Positions 55,241 to 64,000 of a DNA stretch of 64,000 nt are shown here, piece by piece. The notes beneath the pieces were generated by a model. The model ran no database searches, had not been told where the DNA came from, and worked only from the letters and a program-made list of their open reading frames with translations. Position 1 is the stretch's first letter. Every line of letters begins with the position of its first letter. Made by a program: the position numbers and the translations under genes. Source of the DNA: Notospermus geniculatus (Eukaryota > Nemertea > Pilidiophora > Heteronemertea > Lineidae); contig NMRB01002041.1 of NCBI GenBank assembly GCA_002633025.1, positions 55,743 through 119,742 of the forward strand. The letters run 5' to 3'.

Positions 55241-56762
55241 CAAAGGGCAAAAATGGGGGACCAGCCGCTGTAAAAGGCAACGCCATGGTAATGTGTTCAG
55301 GGGACCCCCCTGAGTCGCACTAGGGTGGGTGGCCTTTGAGATTTTTTGCAAGACGCCAAAAAATTGACTTTGAAGTTGAGGACACTGACTTGATCATTGG
55401 ACCTAAGACTGACCAGGACTGAGCGTTGTACAGGAGAATGGGATGTGATGTACAGCTAACTTTTGAACGGTGGGATTTACACCCCATAAATGTATCACCA
55501 ACAGATAGAAACATGGTGGCTCTTAATCAAATAAGCATGTTTTTAGCCCGCTTGGCCCATAGGCCAAAAGGGCTTATGCGTGCTTGGCGCCTTTAGTGGT
55601 GGTCTGTCGTGCGTGCGTGCGTGCGTGCGTGCGTGCGTCCGTAAACTTTTCCCTTGTCAGATGGATAGCGCCTTCAGTTTTTGACGGATCATTTTCATAT
55701 TGCATATGAGTGTGTATGACCACAAAATCTAGGTCAAGTTCGATTTGGGGTGCGATGCGATTTCTACTTTGGCCTGTAGGGGGCGTTTTGTGAAAAAATT
55801 CAAAAGCCTGTATTTTGCAAATGGCTTGAGCTATCACGATGAAACTTTGTACGCATGTACCTCTAGTTTGTGGTGACTTGCACACGAAGTTTCGGTGCAA
55901 TCTGATTCTCCACTTTGCCACTAGAGGGCCAAAACAAAAATATCAAATTTTTCCTTATCAGATGGATAGCACCTTGGAAGGATCATTTTCATATTGCATA
56001 AAGGTGTGTATGACCAAAAAATCTAGGTCAAGTTCGATTTGGGGTGCGATGCGATTCCTATTTTGGTAGGTAGGGGGCGTTTTGTGAAAAACTTAAAAGG
56101 GCTATATTTTGATAATCGTTTGAGCTATTGTATTGAACCTTTGAATGTATTTATCTCTAGGTTGTAGTGACTTCCTGACAAAGTATTCGTGAAATCTAAT
56201 TCTTGACTTTGCCGCCAAGAGGCCAAAACCAAACTCACAAAATCTGTTATGTACGCTTTGGTCACAGATTGTCAAAGATGGCTTGTATGGGATTCTGATA
56301 TGGCTTATGCTTTCCACCACTGTGCTAAAAAAGCCAAGCGGGCACAGTGCCTTTGGCACTATTTTTTATAGTTTCTAACTAGTTGCATAATCGGAAACAT
56401 TTCTTTATTACATAACTACTAGTAAAAACAATTAAGAGCATGCTTCTCTGCTTCTGAGGCACCATGTCTCTATCTGTTGGTAATACATTTATGGGGTGTA
56501 AATCCCACCGTTCAAAAGTTAGCTGTACATCGCATCCCATTCTCCTGTACAACGCTCAGTCCTGGTCAGTTCTTGGGTCCAATGATAAAGTCAGTGTCCT
56601 CAACTTCAAAGTCAATTTTTTGGCGTCTTGCAAAAAATCTCAAAGGTCACCCACCCTAGTGTGACTCAGGAGGGTCCCCTGAACACATTACCCGGGGGTG
56701 GCCTTTTACAGCAGTCGGTCCCCCATTTTCACCAAAAATGGGGTTTTGCCCCCTGGGTATGG
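55229..56762. mobile_element. long-TIR foldback element with a nested repeat
   Basis: The arms of about 300 bp are inverted: left 55229-55520, right 56463-56762, for example TTTTTTGGCGTCTTGCAAAA on the right arm. The interior (about 55545-56366) is a second repeat bounded by AGCCCGCTTGGC and GCCAAGCGGGC. That repeat contains (GTGC)n at 55608-55638 and two diverged copies of a segment starting TCAGATGGATAGC. No transposase frame. Confidence 0.75.
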
Positions 56763-56880
56763 TGTCTCAGAGTGGTATGAAAACCAGCACAAGAAACTGG
56801 GACGTTGCAAGTACATGTATCATCAGGTTTGTCACATCTCATTGCATAAGTTCCGCGTGGTGCCGAGATCTTCCTCAACC

Positions 56881-57178
56881 CAGGCGCGGATCGAGAGAGG
56901 GGGGGGGGGTCGTGCGGGGGGTCGTGACTGACCCCCCTGCTCGCCACCACCAATTGTTTTTTTTTCTTCAATAATAAGCAAAAAAACCCGTAAAAATAAG
57001 CTTCTGTCTTGATACCTAGATGCCAGGAAATCGCGTCTACGGCCTTCTAGATTTGGAAATTTTCTGGCGGAGCCCGCGCCCCCAACCCCCGTCGGCGCGG
57101 GTACCTTAGGCGCCCGCCTGAAAGGACCGCCTTCAGTATGCAGGGTTGACCCCCACCAAAAATCCTGGATCCGCGCCT
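56881..57178. mobile_element. non-autonomous element with CAGGCGCGGATC ends
   Basis: CAGGCGCGGATC at the left and GATCCGCGCCT at the right are inverted ends. The interior is G/C-rich. Related GGATCCGTGCCTG ends occur near 37815 and 38460, and a left end at 60088. CAGG..CGGATC ends are typical of hAT-like families; assignment is tentative. Confidence 0.55.
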
Positions 57179-57867
57179 CCAACATGAGGTAATTTCACTC
57201 ATATTCATTCCCCATCCCTGATATGCTTGAGTTGGCTGCTGTTGTACTCCTCCCGTTGAGGTTGTGCCCGGGACCGACCTTTCGCCCCGTGGATCTCCCC
57301 GGACCATCTTGAAAGGAGGCGGCGGAATATGGTTTTAATGGGCGCCATCTTTCACGTGGGTTGTACCTCTGGCGTAATTTGCACCACCCATGCGGCACCG
57401 ACGCATCCCCTGCCGAGAAAATTACAGACGCTTTTCACGCTAATATGGCCCCAGTAAGAAACCATGTTAAAAAGTTTAACATGGACATTTTCTGCTTGGG
57501 ATGTTTTAACAAATGTCTGGTCTGTGCTGTGGCTTGCCAGCCGACACAACATTATCATGTCAGGTTGGAGATGAAAAGAAAATATGGCTCGAATGCCACC
57601 AACGAATTTTCACAATCCTCGCCGTTAGATTATTCGCAAATTTTCGTAAAATCTCATCAAATAACTTCCCGTTTTTTCGTCACACGTTTTTAAAATATCG
57701 TCGTAAAAGATAGGCCTATACACATCTTTTTGAAAGTACACTTTCTGAATTTGGTGAGTACTAGGCTACCTCCTCGAGAGAGATTACACTATTTAATGTG
57801 TAATTTTACACATTAAATGTGTAATATGTGAAATTTCAAAGTCTACAATACTCCGGCTATCAGGACA

Positions 57868-58002
57868 ATGCTACTTCTTCGACGTTTCTGGAGTAGGATC
57901 ACGGCACGGACTTCTGGAAGACGCGCCTTGTACTATGCAGTCCTTGCGATTTCCCTCGCGGTTTCTATCGCCAACCCGTCAACTTGTTCTCAAGCATCCT
58001 GA
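57868..58002 (+). CDS. small open frame with a hydrophobic segment, doubtful
   Basis: 44 codons starting MLLLRRFWSRITARTSGRR, followed by ALYYAVLAISLAVSIA. The layout of a basic N-terminus then a 16-residue hydrophobic stretch could be a signal anchor or first exon of a type II membrane protein. I see no splice donor in frame before the stop and no homologous domain. Probably chance. Confidence 0.15.
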   Translation: MLLLRRFWSRITARTSGRRALYYAVLAISLAVSIANPSTCSQAS

Positions 58003-58114
58003 AATTCAGGTCATTTTACTCACCTTTATTGCTTCCCTAGGTTTATACAAAAGATACGAGGGGGGGGGGGTGGTGTCTTGAAGACCTTGTTTTGAGAGGA
58101 TGGCTCAAGCAATC

Positions 58115-58490
58115 ACGAAGTACGAAATACGAAATTCAGCTTCATTTCCAGGACCTAATGTATTTCTGGAGATGGTTGCTACACATGTAGGGGCCTACCA
58201 CAAATGTCCCTGCTGCCAGTTCGTCTTTTAGCATATCATGTATCAGACCGAGAGAGTTATGGTTCGTCTTGAATTTTTAAATTTCCACTTCGTATCCACA
58301 AAGTGGAAATGAAAGATAAACTTCAAATTTTAATATACACCGTACTCTATCGGTTTAACGTCATACGCTAAAAGACGCGCTCTTGCAGCAGGCGATATTT
58401 GTGGTACCAACCATCTCCTGATAGAAAAACACATTTACATCATGGAAATGAAGTTCATGTTCGCGAAATCTCGCTAATGACGTTTCACAA
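58115..58490. repeat. TIR repeat, TTCATTTCCAGGACCTAATG family
   Basis: Second copy of the element at 34311-34680, with the same central hairpin (CACTTCGT..) and the shared GTGGTACCAACCATCTCCTG. Confidence 0.75.
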
Positions 58491-59143
58491 GTGAATATGT
58501 AAGTTTTTAAGTCGGAATAAAATAATATGAGTTACGAAATGAAATTAGGTTGTTTGAATGTAAAAACAAAATTCGAGTGAGTTTTTATTCATTTCAACTT
58601 AAAAATATACGGTTTTAACTTAAAAATTGGCAGGGGTTCAACTGCAAAATATTCCTGTCAACTTTAAAATATATTTAGGTTGGAATTTTTGAAGCAAACG
58701 GCGTGCCGTAATCAAGACAAGGTCAATAAAATGAAGGGGTTGTACTGATGACATTTACTTCCGTCCTGATGTGACTCCGCCAGCTCACTCAGTCAAGACG
58801 TCACCAGCCCCAAAATGTGAAAGTCCATATCCTCGACAATCTCTCCATTAATTGGGTTTACAGGTCCTCGAAGAGCAATTATCAGTTTGACAAGAGGCGC
58901 ATTATGGTGCCTAGAAGCGGCCGTCGCTGCTAAAGACGTCTCCCAAGTCAACAAGGCTTGTTTGAGAGTGGAGCGCGCCAGCAGGTTCAACTGCGGATGT
59001 CACCAATCGTTCCCACTATTTTCTTCCTGGCAAACTACACTAGTAGGTCCACGGTCAGCTTCGGATCCGGTCCGATTTCGGTGCGACAACTGCCAGTGTT
59101 TCCGTTTTTTAGTGTTTCCCCATTGTTTGGAAACGCTGACAGA

Positions 59144-59413
59144 TACACTCATAGCCGGAAACGTTCTTTGGTGCCACACCAGGAGAACCCTCTGATTTAA
59201 GAACCCTCGGGTTGTTTAAGAACCCCTATAGAGGTTCCAGATAGAACCTTTCCCTCAGAAAAGGGTTCTATCTGGAACCTTTATGGGTTCTTTGGCGACA
59301 AAGGTCTATATGGAACCTTCTCGGGGTCTTTACAGAAGGTTCTATTTTGAATCTTGGGGTTCCTCTGGTGAGGCACAAAGAACCCCTAAAGAACCTTTTT
59401 GGCTAAGAGTGTA
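59144..59413. mobile_element. TA-flanked MITE built of AGAACC/GGTTCT words
   Basis: The ends CACTCATAGCCGGAAACG and GGCTAAGAGTG are inverted, each next to TA. The interior repeats AAGAACCC, GGTTCTATCTGGAACC and similar. Its ends CA...TG also predict a TACATGTA footprint on excision. Confidence 0.7.
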
Positions 59414-60483
59414 TAGGTCGACACGTTTCCTTGGTGTGTTCCCATTGTCAAGTCGCAGATTTCCGTCTGTCAATAGTAGGGAAACACTCACAGATGGGGA
59501 ACATCCAAAAGCGTTACAAATATTGTCTTGGGCTTTTCCGACTTTGCGGAGGAATAGTGTTCCTGCTGGTGGCGTATGTCCGTCTTCTGTACATGGTTTT
59601 AGAATTCAAGTGGCCTGTCTGTTTACAGAAAACAGACGATTGACGATAATCAAGATCTCGTGCCGATGATTGACAGGACTAATTTCCACGTGGTTGTTTA
59701 CACGCATTGAACCGCAGGCGAGGTAAATCAAGACTGTGGATCTCTTCTTATGAGGTCGAGGGCTCTCCGCATGCAGCTCAAGTGGAATGTAAATTATTGA
59801 AATATTGTCATTGTAAATCAAATAGACCTATATCTTGGGCGTCTTCGGCGATTATCAACCTAGAATTGAATATTTTGTGGTCTACCCTAAAGGGGGTATT
59901 TCCGATGGCTTTTGATTGGAAGACAACTTTCCGGTAAAAAGAGAGGGTTCAGTCGTTGATCGGGCCATGTTGTGCAACGCAAAATCAGCTAGAAAATCAA
60001 TGGTGGATTCCCCGCTTTAGGGGAAACACTGACACACGGAAACACTGCATGGCAGATGTCATGCCTGGTTCTTGGCGCTGGCTCCAGGCGCGGATCCAAG
60101 GGTGGGGCGCNAGACACAGCACCCCGTGACATCATCGACGTCTCCCAGTAAGCAGTCTCGCTCCGCTCTCGACACTTCCACGACGACGCTGTCCGAAGAT
60201 GCGCCTCTAGGTCCTCCGCCACTACAGAACCACACAAATCTGTCACACACAACGTTAGTCCGACATCAACAAATATAGCACCTTTGTCGGTTTGGAATAA
60301 GTTTGTCACTGTTCAAGGAACTAAGTAACTAGGCAACGAAATCGACCCACCCGTCTTTTCGTCCCTCCTCGTCCTGTCCTCGGTCGATCGAGATTCTCCT
60401 CGACGCCGCCGCGTCAGCGTGAGGACGTCCCCACCGCTCTATCAAACTCTCCCGGAACTCAGCGTTCCCTCCTCGAAAGTTTT

Positions 60484-61047
60484 TCAGTCTAACTTTTGCG
60501 CCATGCACTTGCACTGTTTAATCCTTCGAATCTTTCTCCGCTGGAATTTCGGTTTCTTTCCCGGGCAACGTAACGTTACGGTAATCCGTGAGTAACGTTT
60601 GGGTTTACAAAATCCGCAAGATTTAAAAGCTGCATTTTCGTTGATGTCCTTTTTGTCACTTTTTGGGATGAAGAATGAATTACACTGTCCGTAGCAGAAT
60701 CTGTTCATGATGGTACTACGTAGGCAGCCTTCGACTCGAATCACTTGTTTCAATGGTTCGGTTTTGCACCATTCCTTTTTTAGATACGTCTTTCTCGTGA
60801 CGGTGACGGCCTTGCGACTTCCGCGGATAACGTCCTCGTCATAATCAGGCGTTTTAGAACTCAAGTTTGGTTGATCTTTCAGGGGATTTGCAGCGATAGT
60901 TTCCTGTAAACTTGGCGGTAAGGCAACCGCTTGGCTGCGTCCACGCTTCCGCCGTTGTCGTCTGCCTGTATCCATGCTCAGCGCTTGGTCGGCAACCATC
61001 AAGATGAAGACAGTCAAAGTCAACCACGATTTTATTTGGGACACCAT
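60484..61047 (-). CDS. GREM: gremlin, secreted DAN-family BMP antagonist
   Basis: Gremlin binds BMP2/4/7 outside the cell and blocks receptor access. The frame encodes 187 aa in a single coding exon, as in vertebrate gremlins (184 aa in human GREM1). A signal peptide covers about 1-24 (SWLTLTVFILMVA), followed by a very basic stretch RRQRRKRGR. The cystine-knot (CTCK/DAN) domain runs from about 94 to 181 with nine cysteines: 94, 108, 118, 122, 144, 147, 161, 179 and 181. Signature pieces are NRFCYGQCNSFFIP and the C-x-C end. The start MVSQ is preferred over the Met five codons upstream because a strong acceptor (tttgctctccttcag) ends 1 base before it, implying a non-coding upstream exon. A TATATA near 61100 offers an intronless alternative. 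Orthology to GREM1 versus GREM2 cannot be resolved. Confidence 0.93.
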   Translation of the reverse strand: MVSQIKSWLTLTVFILMVADQALSMDTGRRQRRKRGRSQAVALPPSLQETIAANPLKDQPNLSSKTPDYDEDVIRGSRKAVTVTRKTYLKKEWCKTEPLKQVIRVEGCLRSTIMNRFCYGQCNSFFIPKSDKKDINENAAFKSCGFCKPKRYSRITVTLRCPGKKPKFQRRKIRRIKQCKCMAQKLD

Positions 61048-61718
61048 CCTGAAGGAGAGCAAAGACCGAAATGATCAGTTTACTATCAGAATTCAGGTAT
61101 ATATGTATGTTGAGGGGGGAAACCTGAGTCAGTTTTGTTATTTATTCAGGCATGAGATTCAGTCATACGGGCGCCAAATCTCCGTGTGTTTGTAGCCCGC
61201 CATTCGGGCAGGTAGTTTAATGACTTCGGGTGTCTGCCGGACTTTCACGAAGTTACCGAGCGGTGCCCGAAGTGTTGTTCCGAGTATCAACGATTCTGAT
61301 TTGATGCCGATAATGAATTGTAATTGGTCTAAATGGTCGAAAATGATTATCTCGAATGTTTCGAATTGTTCATGACACCACCTGTGAACATCACGTCGTC
61401 AGATCGGCTTTTCGCCCGCGGACCCGTCGCCAGGTTCGTGGTTCAAAAGCACTTAACCATGCAATAAATCTATTCAAATTTTGATAGGCAATGCCAGGCA
61501 TTTATCTCGTGTCAAATTTGAACAACTGGCGCCAGTCATTCATTTCTCAAGCAAGTCCAACGAAACAGGCAGAGAATGTCGTGACGTCACACAACAACAA
61601 AAATCCGATTTACATTTTGTATTCCACTACTGCGTATTGCGCGCAGACGGATCCTGTCCAAAATATACATTTTCCAGATGCATGTTCCAAACTCGTATGA
61701 ACATTTTTGACAATGTTC
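61048..61718. other. gremlin upstream region
   Basis: Contains the putative splice acceptor, a TATATA-like element near 61100 and otherwise unremarkable sequence up to the N run. No other gene is recognised. Confidence 0.4.
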
Positions 61719-61903
61719 NNNNNNNNNNNNNNNNNNNNNNNNNNNNNNNNNNNNNNNNNNNNNNNNNNNNNNNNNNNNNNNNNNNNNNNNNNNNNNNNNN
61801 NNNNNNNNNNNNNNNNNNNNNNNNNNNNNNNNNNNNNNNNNNNNNNNNNNNNNNNNNNNNNNNNNNNNNNNNNNNNNNNNNNNNNNNNNNNNNNNNNNNN
61901 NNN
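61719..61903. other. assembly gap (185 N)
   Basis: A run of N directly left of a MITE of the TTGTCGTAAAGTT family, so the gap probably hides its left arm. Confidence 0.97.
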
Positions 61904-62030
61904 ATAAACGTAAACTTTACGACAACGTTATTTTCATACTGCACATTAACCAGATTTTATATCGCATTTTCGGTACAACAATAACGTTGTCGTTAAGTTT
62001 ACTGTTATCGTTTGATTTCTAAACCTCCCT
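61904..62030. repeat. MITE, TTGTCGTAAAGTT family, right part
   Basis: ATAAACGTAAACTTTACGAC.. and the downstream TTATCGTTTGATTTCTAAAC match the repeat in ATXN3 intron 1 (41107-41411, and 42405-42450 where the words TCTAAACCTCCCTATTA also follow). Confidence 0.75.
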
Positions 62031-62860
62031 ATTATAAAAGAATCAGACGTTTGCTGCAGAGAAAATGTCCAAATTTTGCCTGTGTTTTGAGCAATTTTTC
62101 GCTTTCATTTTGAGAGAGATATGGTCCCTGCACCGCATTTCTTCCAATATACCTGGCGCTTAAAACGCGATAAATGGCCAATTTGATTATCGCCGAGATA
62201 TAAAGTCTGCTATCATTGGCCTAATCGACAACGAGTCGGTCATTCTCGAAGGCGCCATGGCGCGAATGTGCAGCGCCCCTCACAGCATAGCCATCCGTCA
62301 TTTGAGTGATATTCGGAGATCCGCAGGCCAACGATGACCCTTGAATATCATTGAGAGTCCTTCTCAAACAACTTGTCAATATTTTGGTCGCCTGCTTCAG
62401 TCGAATTTCAATGAAAGTCGAGAGGCACTCTACACAAACGTGTTTGCTGTCAAATAATTATTTATATCTTGTGTCTTCATAAAGTCGCCAAACTCGCAGG
62501 AAGTTTTCATTGATATCTTCTGTTTCATTCGGTCCGAGAGACTGTTTTCTGCCAAGTTTGGTTTGAAGTGCCCCACTAGGAGACAATCAAGCCCCAGTGC
62601 GTTGCTCGTTTTGTCCACAGGTGATGTGCGGTGCAACGTACCTGGGTACGATCATGCCAATGGCGCCACACACTCGATGACGCACCATCGTGAGGCACCG
62701 CGCGTCCAGACGGGCGCTGATCAGGGGGACTTTGTATTTAACCAGGGACTCGAAAGAGTCCTTGATTTGACTTTTCGTGCAGCTGAATCTGACTTACGGA
62801 TGAAAAAAATAATCACCATCTTCTTTTTCATATTTGAAAAAAGTCTTCGTAACATTCGGG
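62031..62860. other. intergenic, nothing recognised
   Basis: No gene or clear repeat found. The open frames here lack domain content. Confidence 0.5.
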
Positions 62861-62938
62861 TAGACAGATCCCCTGTCCTCGAGCCGCTCCGCTAATGCGA
62901 GTATTAGCTGAGCGGCTGGAGGACAGGGGACCAGTCTA
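62861..62938. repeat. 78-bp near-perfect hairpin
   Basis: CCCCTGTCCTCGAGCCGCTC and its inverse with one mismatch surround a short GCTAATGCGAGTATTAGC loop. The outer ends TAGACAGATC / GACCAGTCTA suggest a TA-flanked mini-element. Confidence 0.8.
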
Positions 62939-63658
62939 GATATTTTGTTCGAGCAGACGACAAGGGAGACGACAGGTGCATGGCGATATCAGAGACAACC
63001 ATCGTTACGACAATCTTGTTTAAAATCATGTAAAATCCTTTAATCCCTAGATATAAAATAGATATTTTAAAACAAATAAATATTTCTAAAAAATAAATAT
63101 TTAAAATAAATATTTTAATCTGTCATTTTACAGCATTTTGTTAGATTACTTGAGAAATTAAAGTCAGACGAAAAGTAGGCCTACTAGAGATTCAAGAGTT
63201 CCTTCAGTCCTTGGGGGAGGGGGGAGGACGTTGAAAAACATCCTCGTTATGTATCTATTCCGATAAGGGCGGCAAAAGAGCCGGGTGAAATGCCCTGAGT
63301 CTCATGATGGTTGAAAAGGGCTACGTCTTCCCACCTGACCGCGAAGCACCCATGAATAACGTGCATGATACCAAATGGTTGTCGCTAAAAGGTGAACACG
63401 CATTTAATTGGCTAACCGGAACGAAACTACTGGTTGTTTTCAAGAAACAAGTGTTCACCTGTCTTGTTCAGGCAGGGTTGAGTAAGGTGCAACTATAGAT
63501 GATGGGTGTGAGAAACCATCTGGAATTCCGCGAGGAAATAACCAGTGAGTCGTTCCCTCCACGGGTGTTTTGATAAAAAAATTCGAGAAAAAAAACGAAA
63601 CAATCACATCCTACGGTGGCCCATAGAGCTCATTGATGAAAAATATTTACATTTGCAA
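62939..63658. other. intergenic, AT-rich near 63050-63120
   Basis: AT-rich words AAATAAATATTT recur around 63070-63115. No gene is recognised in the rest. Confidence 0.5.
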
Positions 63659-64000
63659 TTTTTTTTCAATTCGATAATTTTTCTTGGGGTTTGTAAAATT
63701 TTCAGAAGTTCCCACCGCGGTGATAATATTTCCACCGCGGTGATAATATTACCACCGCGGTGAAAATGATTTCCACCGCGGTGGGAATGTTTCCACCGCG
63801 GTGGAAACGTTTTCACCGCGGTGAGAACTTCCCACCGCGGTGAAAACATTTCCACCGCGGTGGAAACATTCTCACCGCGGTGAAAATGATTTCCACCGCG
63901 GTGGGAATGTTTCCACCGCGGTGGAAACATTATCACCGCGGTGGGAACTTCTGAAAATTTTACAAACCCCAAGAGAAAAATTATCGAATTGAAAAAAAAA
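63659..64000. repeat. foldback element with 12 phased CACCGCGGTG palindromes
   Basis: Outer arms of about 54 bp (ATTCGATAATTTTTCTTGGG and its inverse) enclose twelve CACCGCGGTG boxes. CCGCGG positions start at 63715, 63735, 63755, 63776, 63796, 63816, 63835, 63855, 63875, 63896, 63916 and 63936. The spacing is 20,20,21,20,20,19,20,20,21,20,20. Two higher-order units of six boxes, about 120 bp each, are visible. The window may cut the right end. Confidence 0.9.

Noticed and set aside
54967-55323. Three overlapping frames of 84-118 codons with SEWYHTLSG-type repeats
   Set aside because: Translation of the 32-bp minisatellite; since 32 is not a multiple of three, all frames stay open by chance.
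59283-59669. 128-codon + strand frame
   Set aside because: Starts inside the AGAACC-word MITE and shows no domain; a chance frame.
63604-63972. 122-codon frame rich in HRGG / PPRW repeats
   Set aside because: It is simply the translation of the CACCGCGGTG repeat array.
1-64000. CRISPR array, prokaryotic operon or viral genome
   Set aside because: Spliced animal genes throughout. The regularly spaced repeats at 63.7 kb are palindromic boxes with 9-11 bp spacers inside a foldback element, not CRISPR repeats.

Overview
This is animal nuclear DNA. It holds spliced genes with GT-AG introns, tRNA-derived SINEs and very many short terminal-inverted-repeat (TIR) elements, and no bacterial, rRNA, true tRNA or CRISPR features. 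Gene content (TBP, BRMS1L, ataxin-3, TMEM179/179B, gremlin) and high allelic diversity suggest a marine invertebrate bilaterian, most likely a deuterostome such as an echinoderm, hemichordate or lancelet. I cannot name the species. || Layout, left to right: TBP on the + strand (3.8-7.9 kb), with a second complete copy at 10.7-15.9 kb. BRMS1L on the - strand (31.2-26.7 kb), with a second copy of exons 3-9 at 25.3-21.8 kb. A cryptic two-exon + strand gene (32.8-33.9 kb) resembling the ciliary microtubule inner protein CIMIP1/C20orf85. Ataxin-3 on the - strand (42.6-37.3 kb). TMEM179/TMEM179B on the + strand (42.7-47.8 kb), starting 54 bp from the ataxin-3 start codon. Gremlin on the - strand (61.05-60.48 kb). 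The rest is intergenic or intronic DNA dominated by MITEs, SINEs and hairpins. Transcription direction alternates, giving two candidate divergent promoters (BRMS1L/CIMIP1-like and ATXN3/TMEM179). || Eight isolated single N characters (9762, 18268, 31641, 37895, 42041, 48627, 52387, 60111) and two long N runs mark assembly joins. Three of the single Ns sit exactly at the junction of tandem duplicate blocks. The coding differences I found between duplicate blocks are all synonymous. The duplicates are therefore best read as two haplotypes of one locus placed in tandem, which turns the window into an accidental allele-versus-allele alignment. || That alignment gives the main discovery. The frequent 8-mers TACATGTA, TAGGCCTA and TACCGGTA are clean 6-bp presence/absence polymorphisms at a TA. 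This is the pattern expected for excision footprints of TA-inserting (Tc1/mariner-type) transposons. The alignment also shows filled and empty sites of a hAT-like element, a piggyBac-like element and several MITEs. Other highlights are a U12-type AT-AC intron in BRMS1L, a phased array of twelve CACCGCGGTG palindromes inside a foldback element at the right edge, and a class of foldback elements each built from its own repeated short word.
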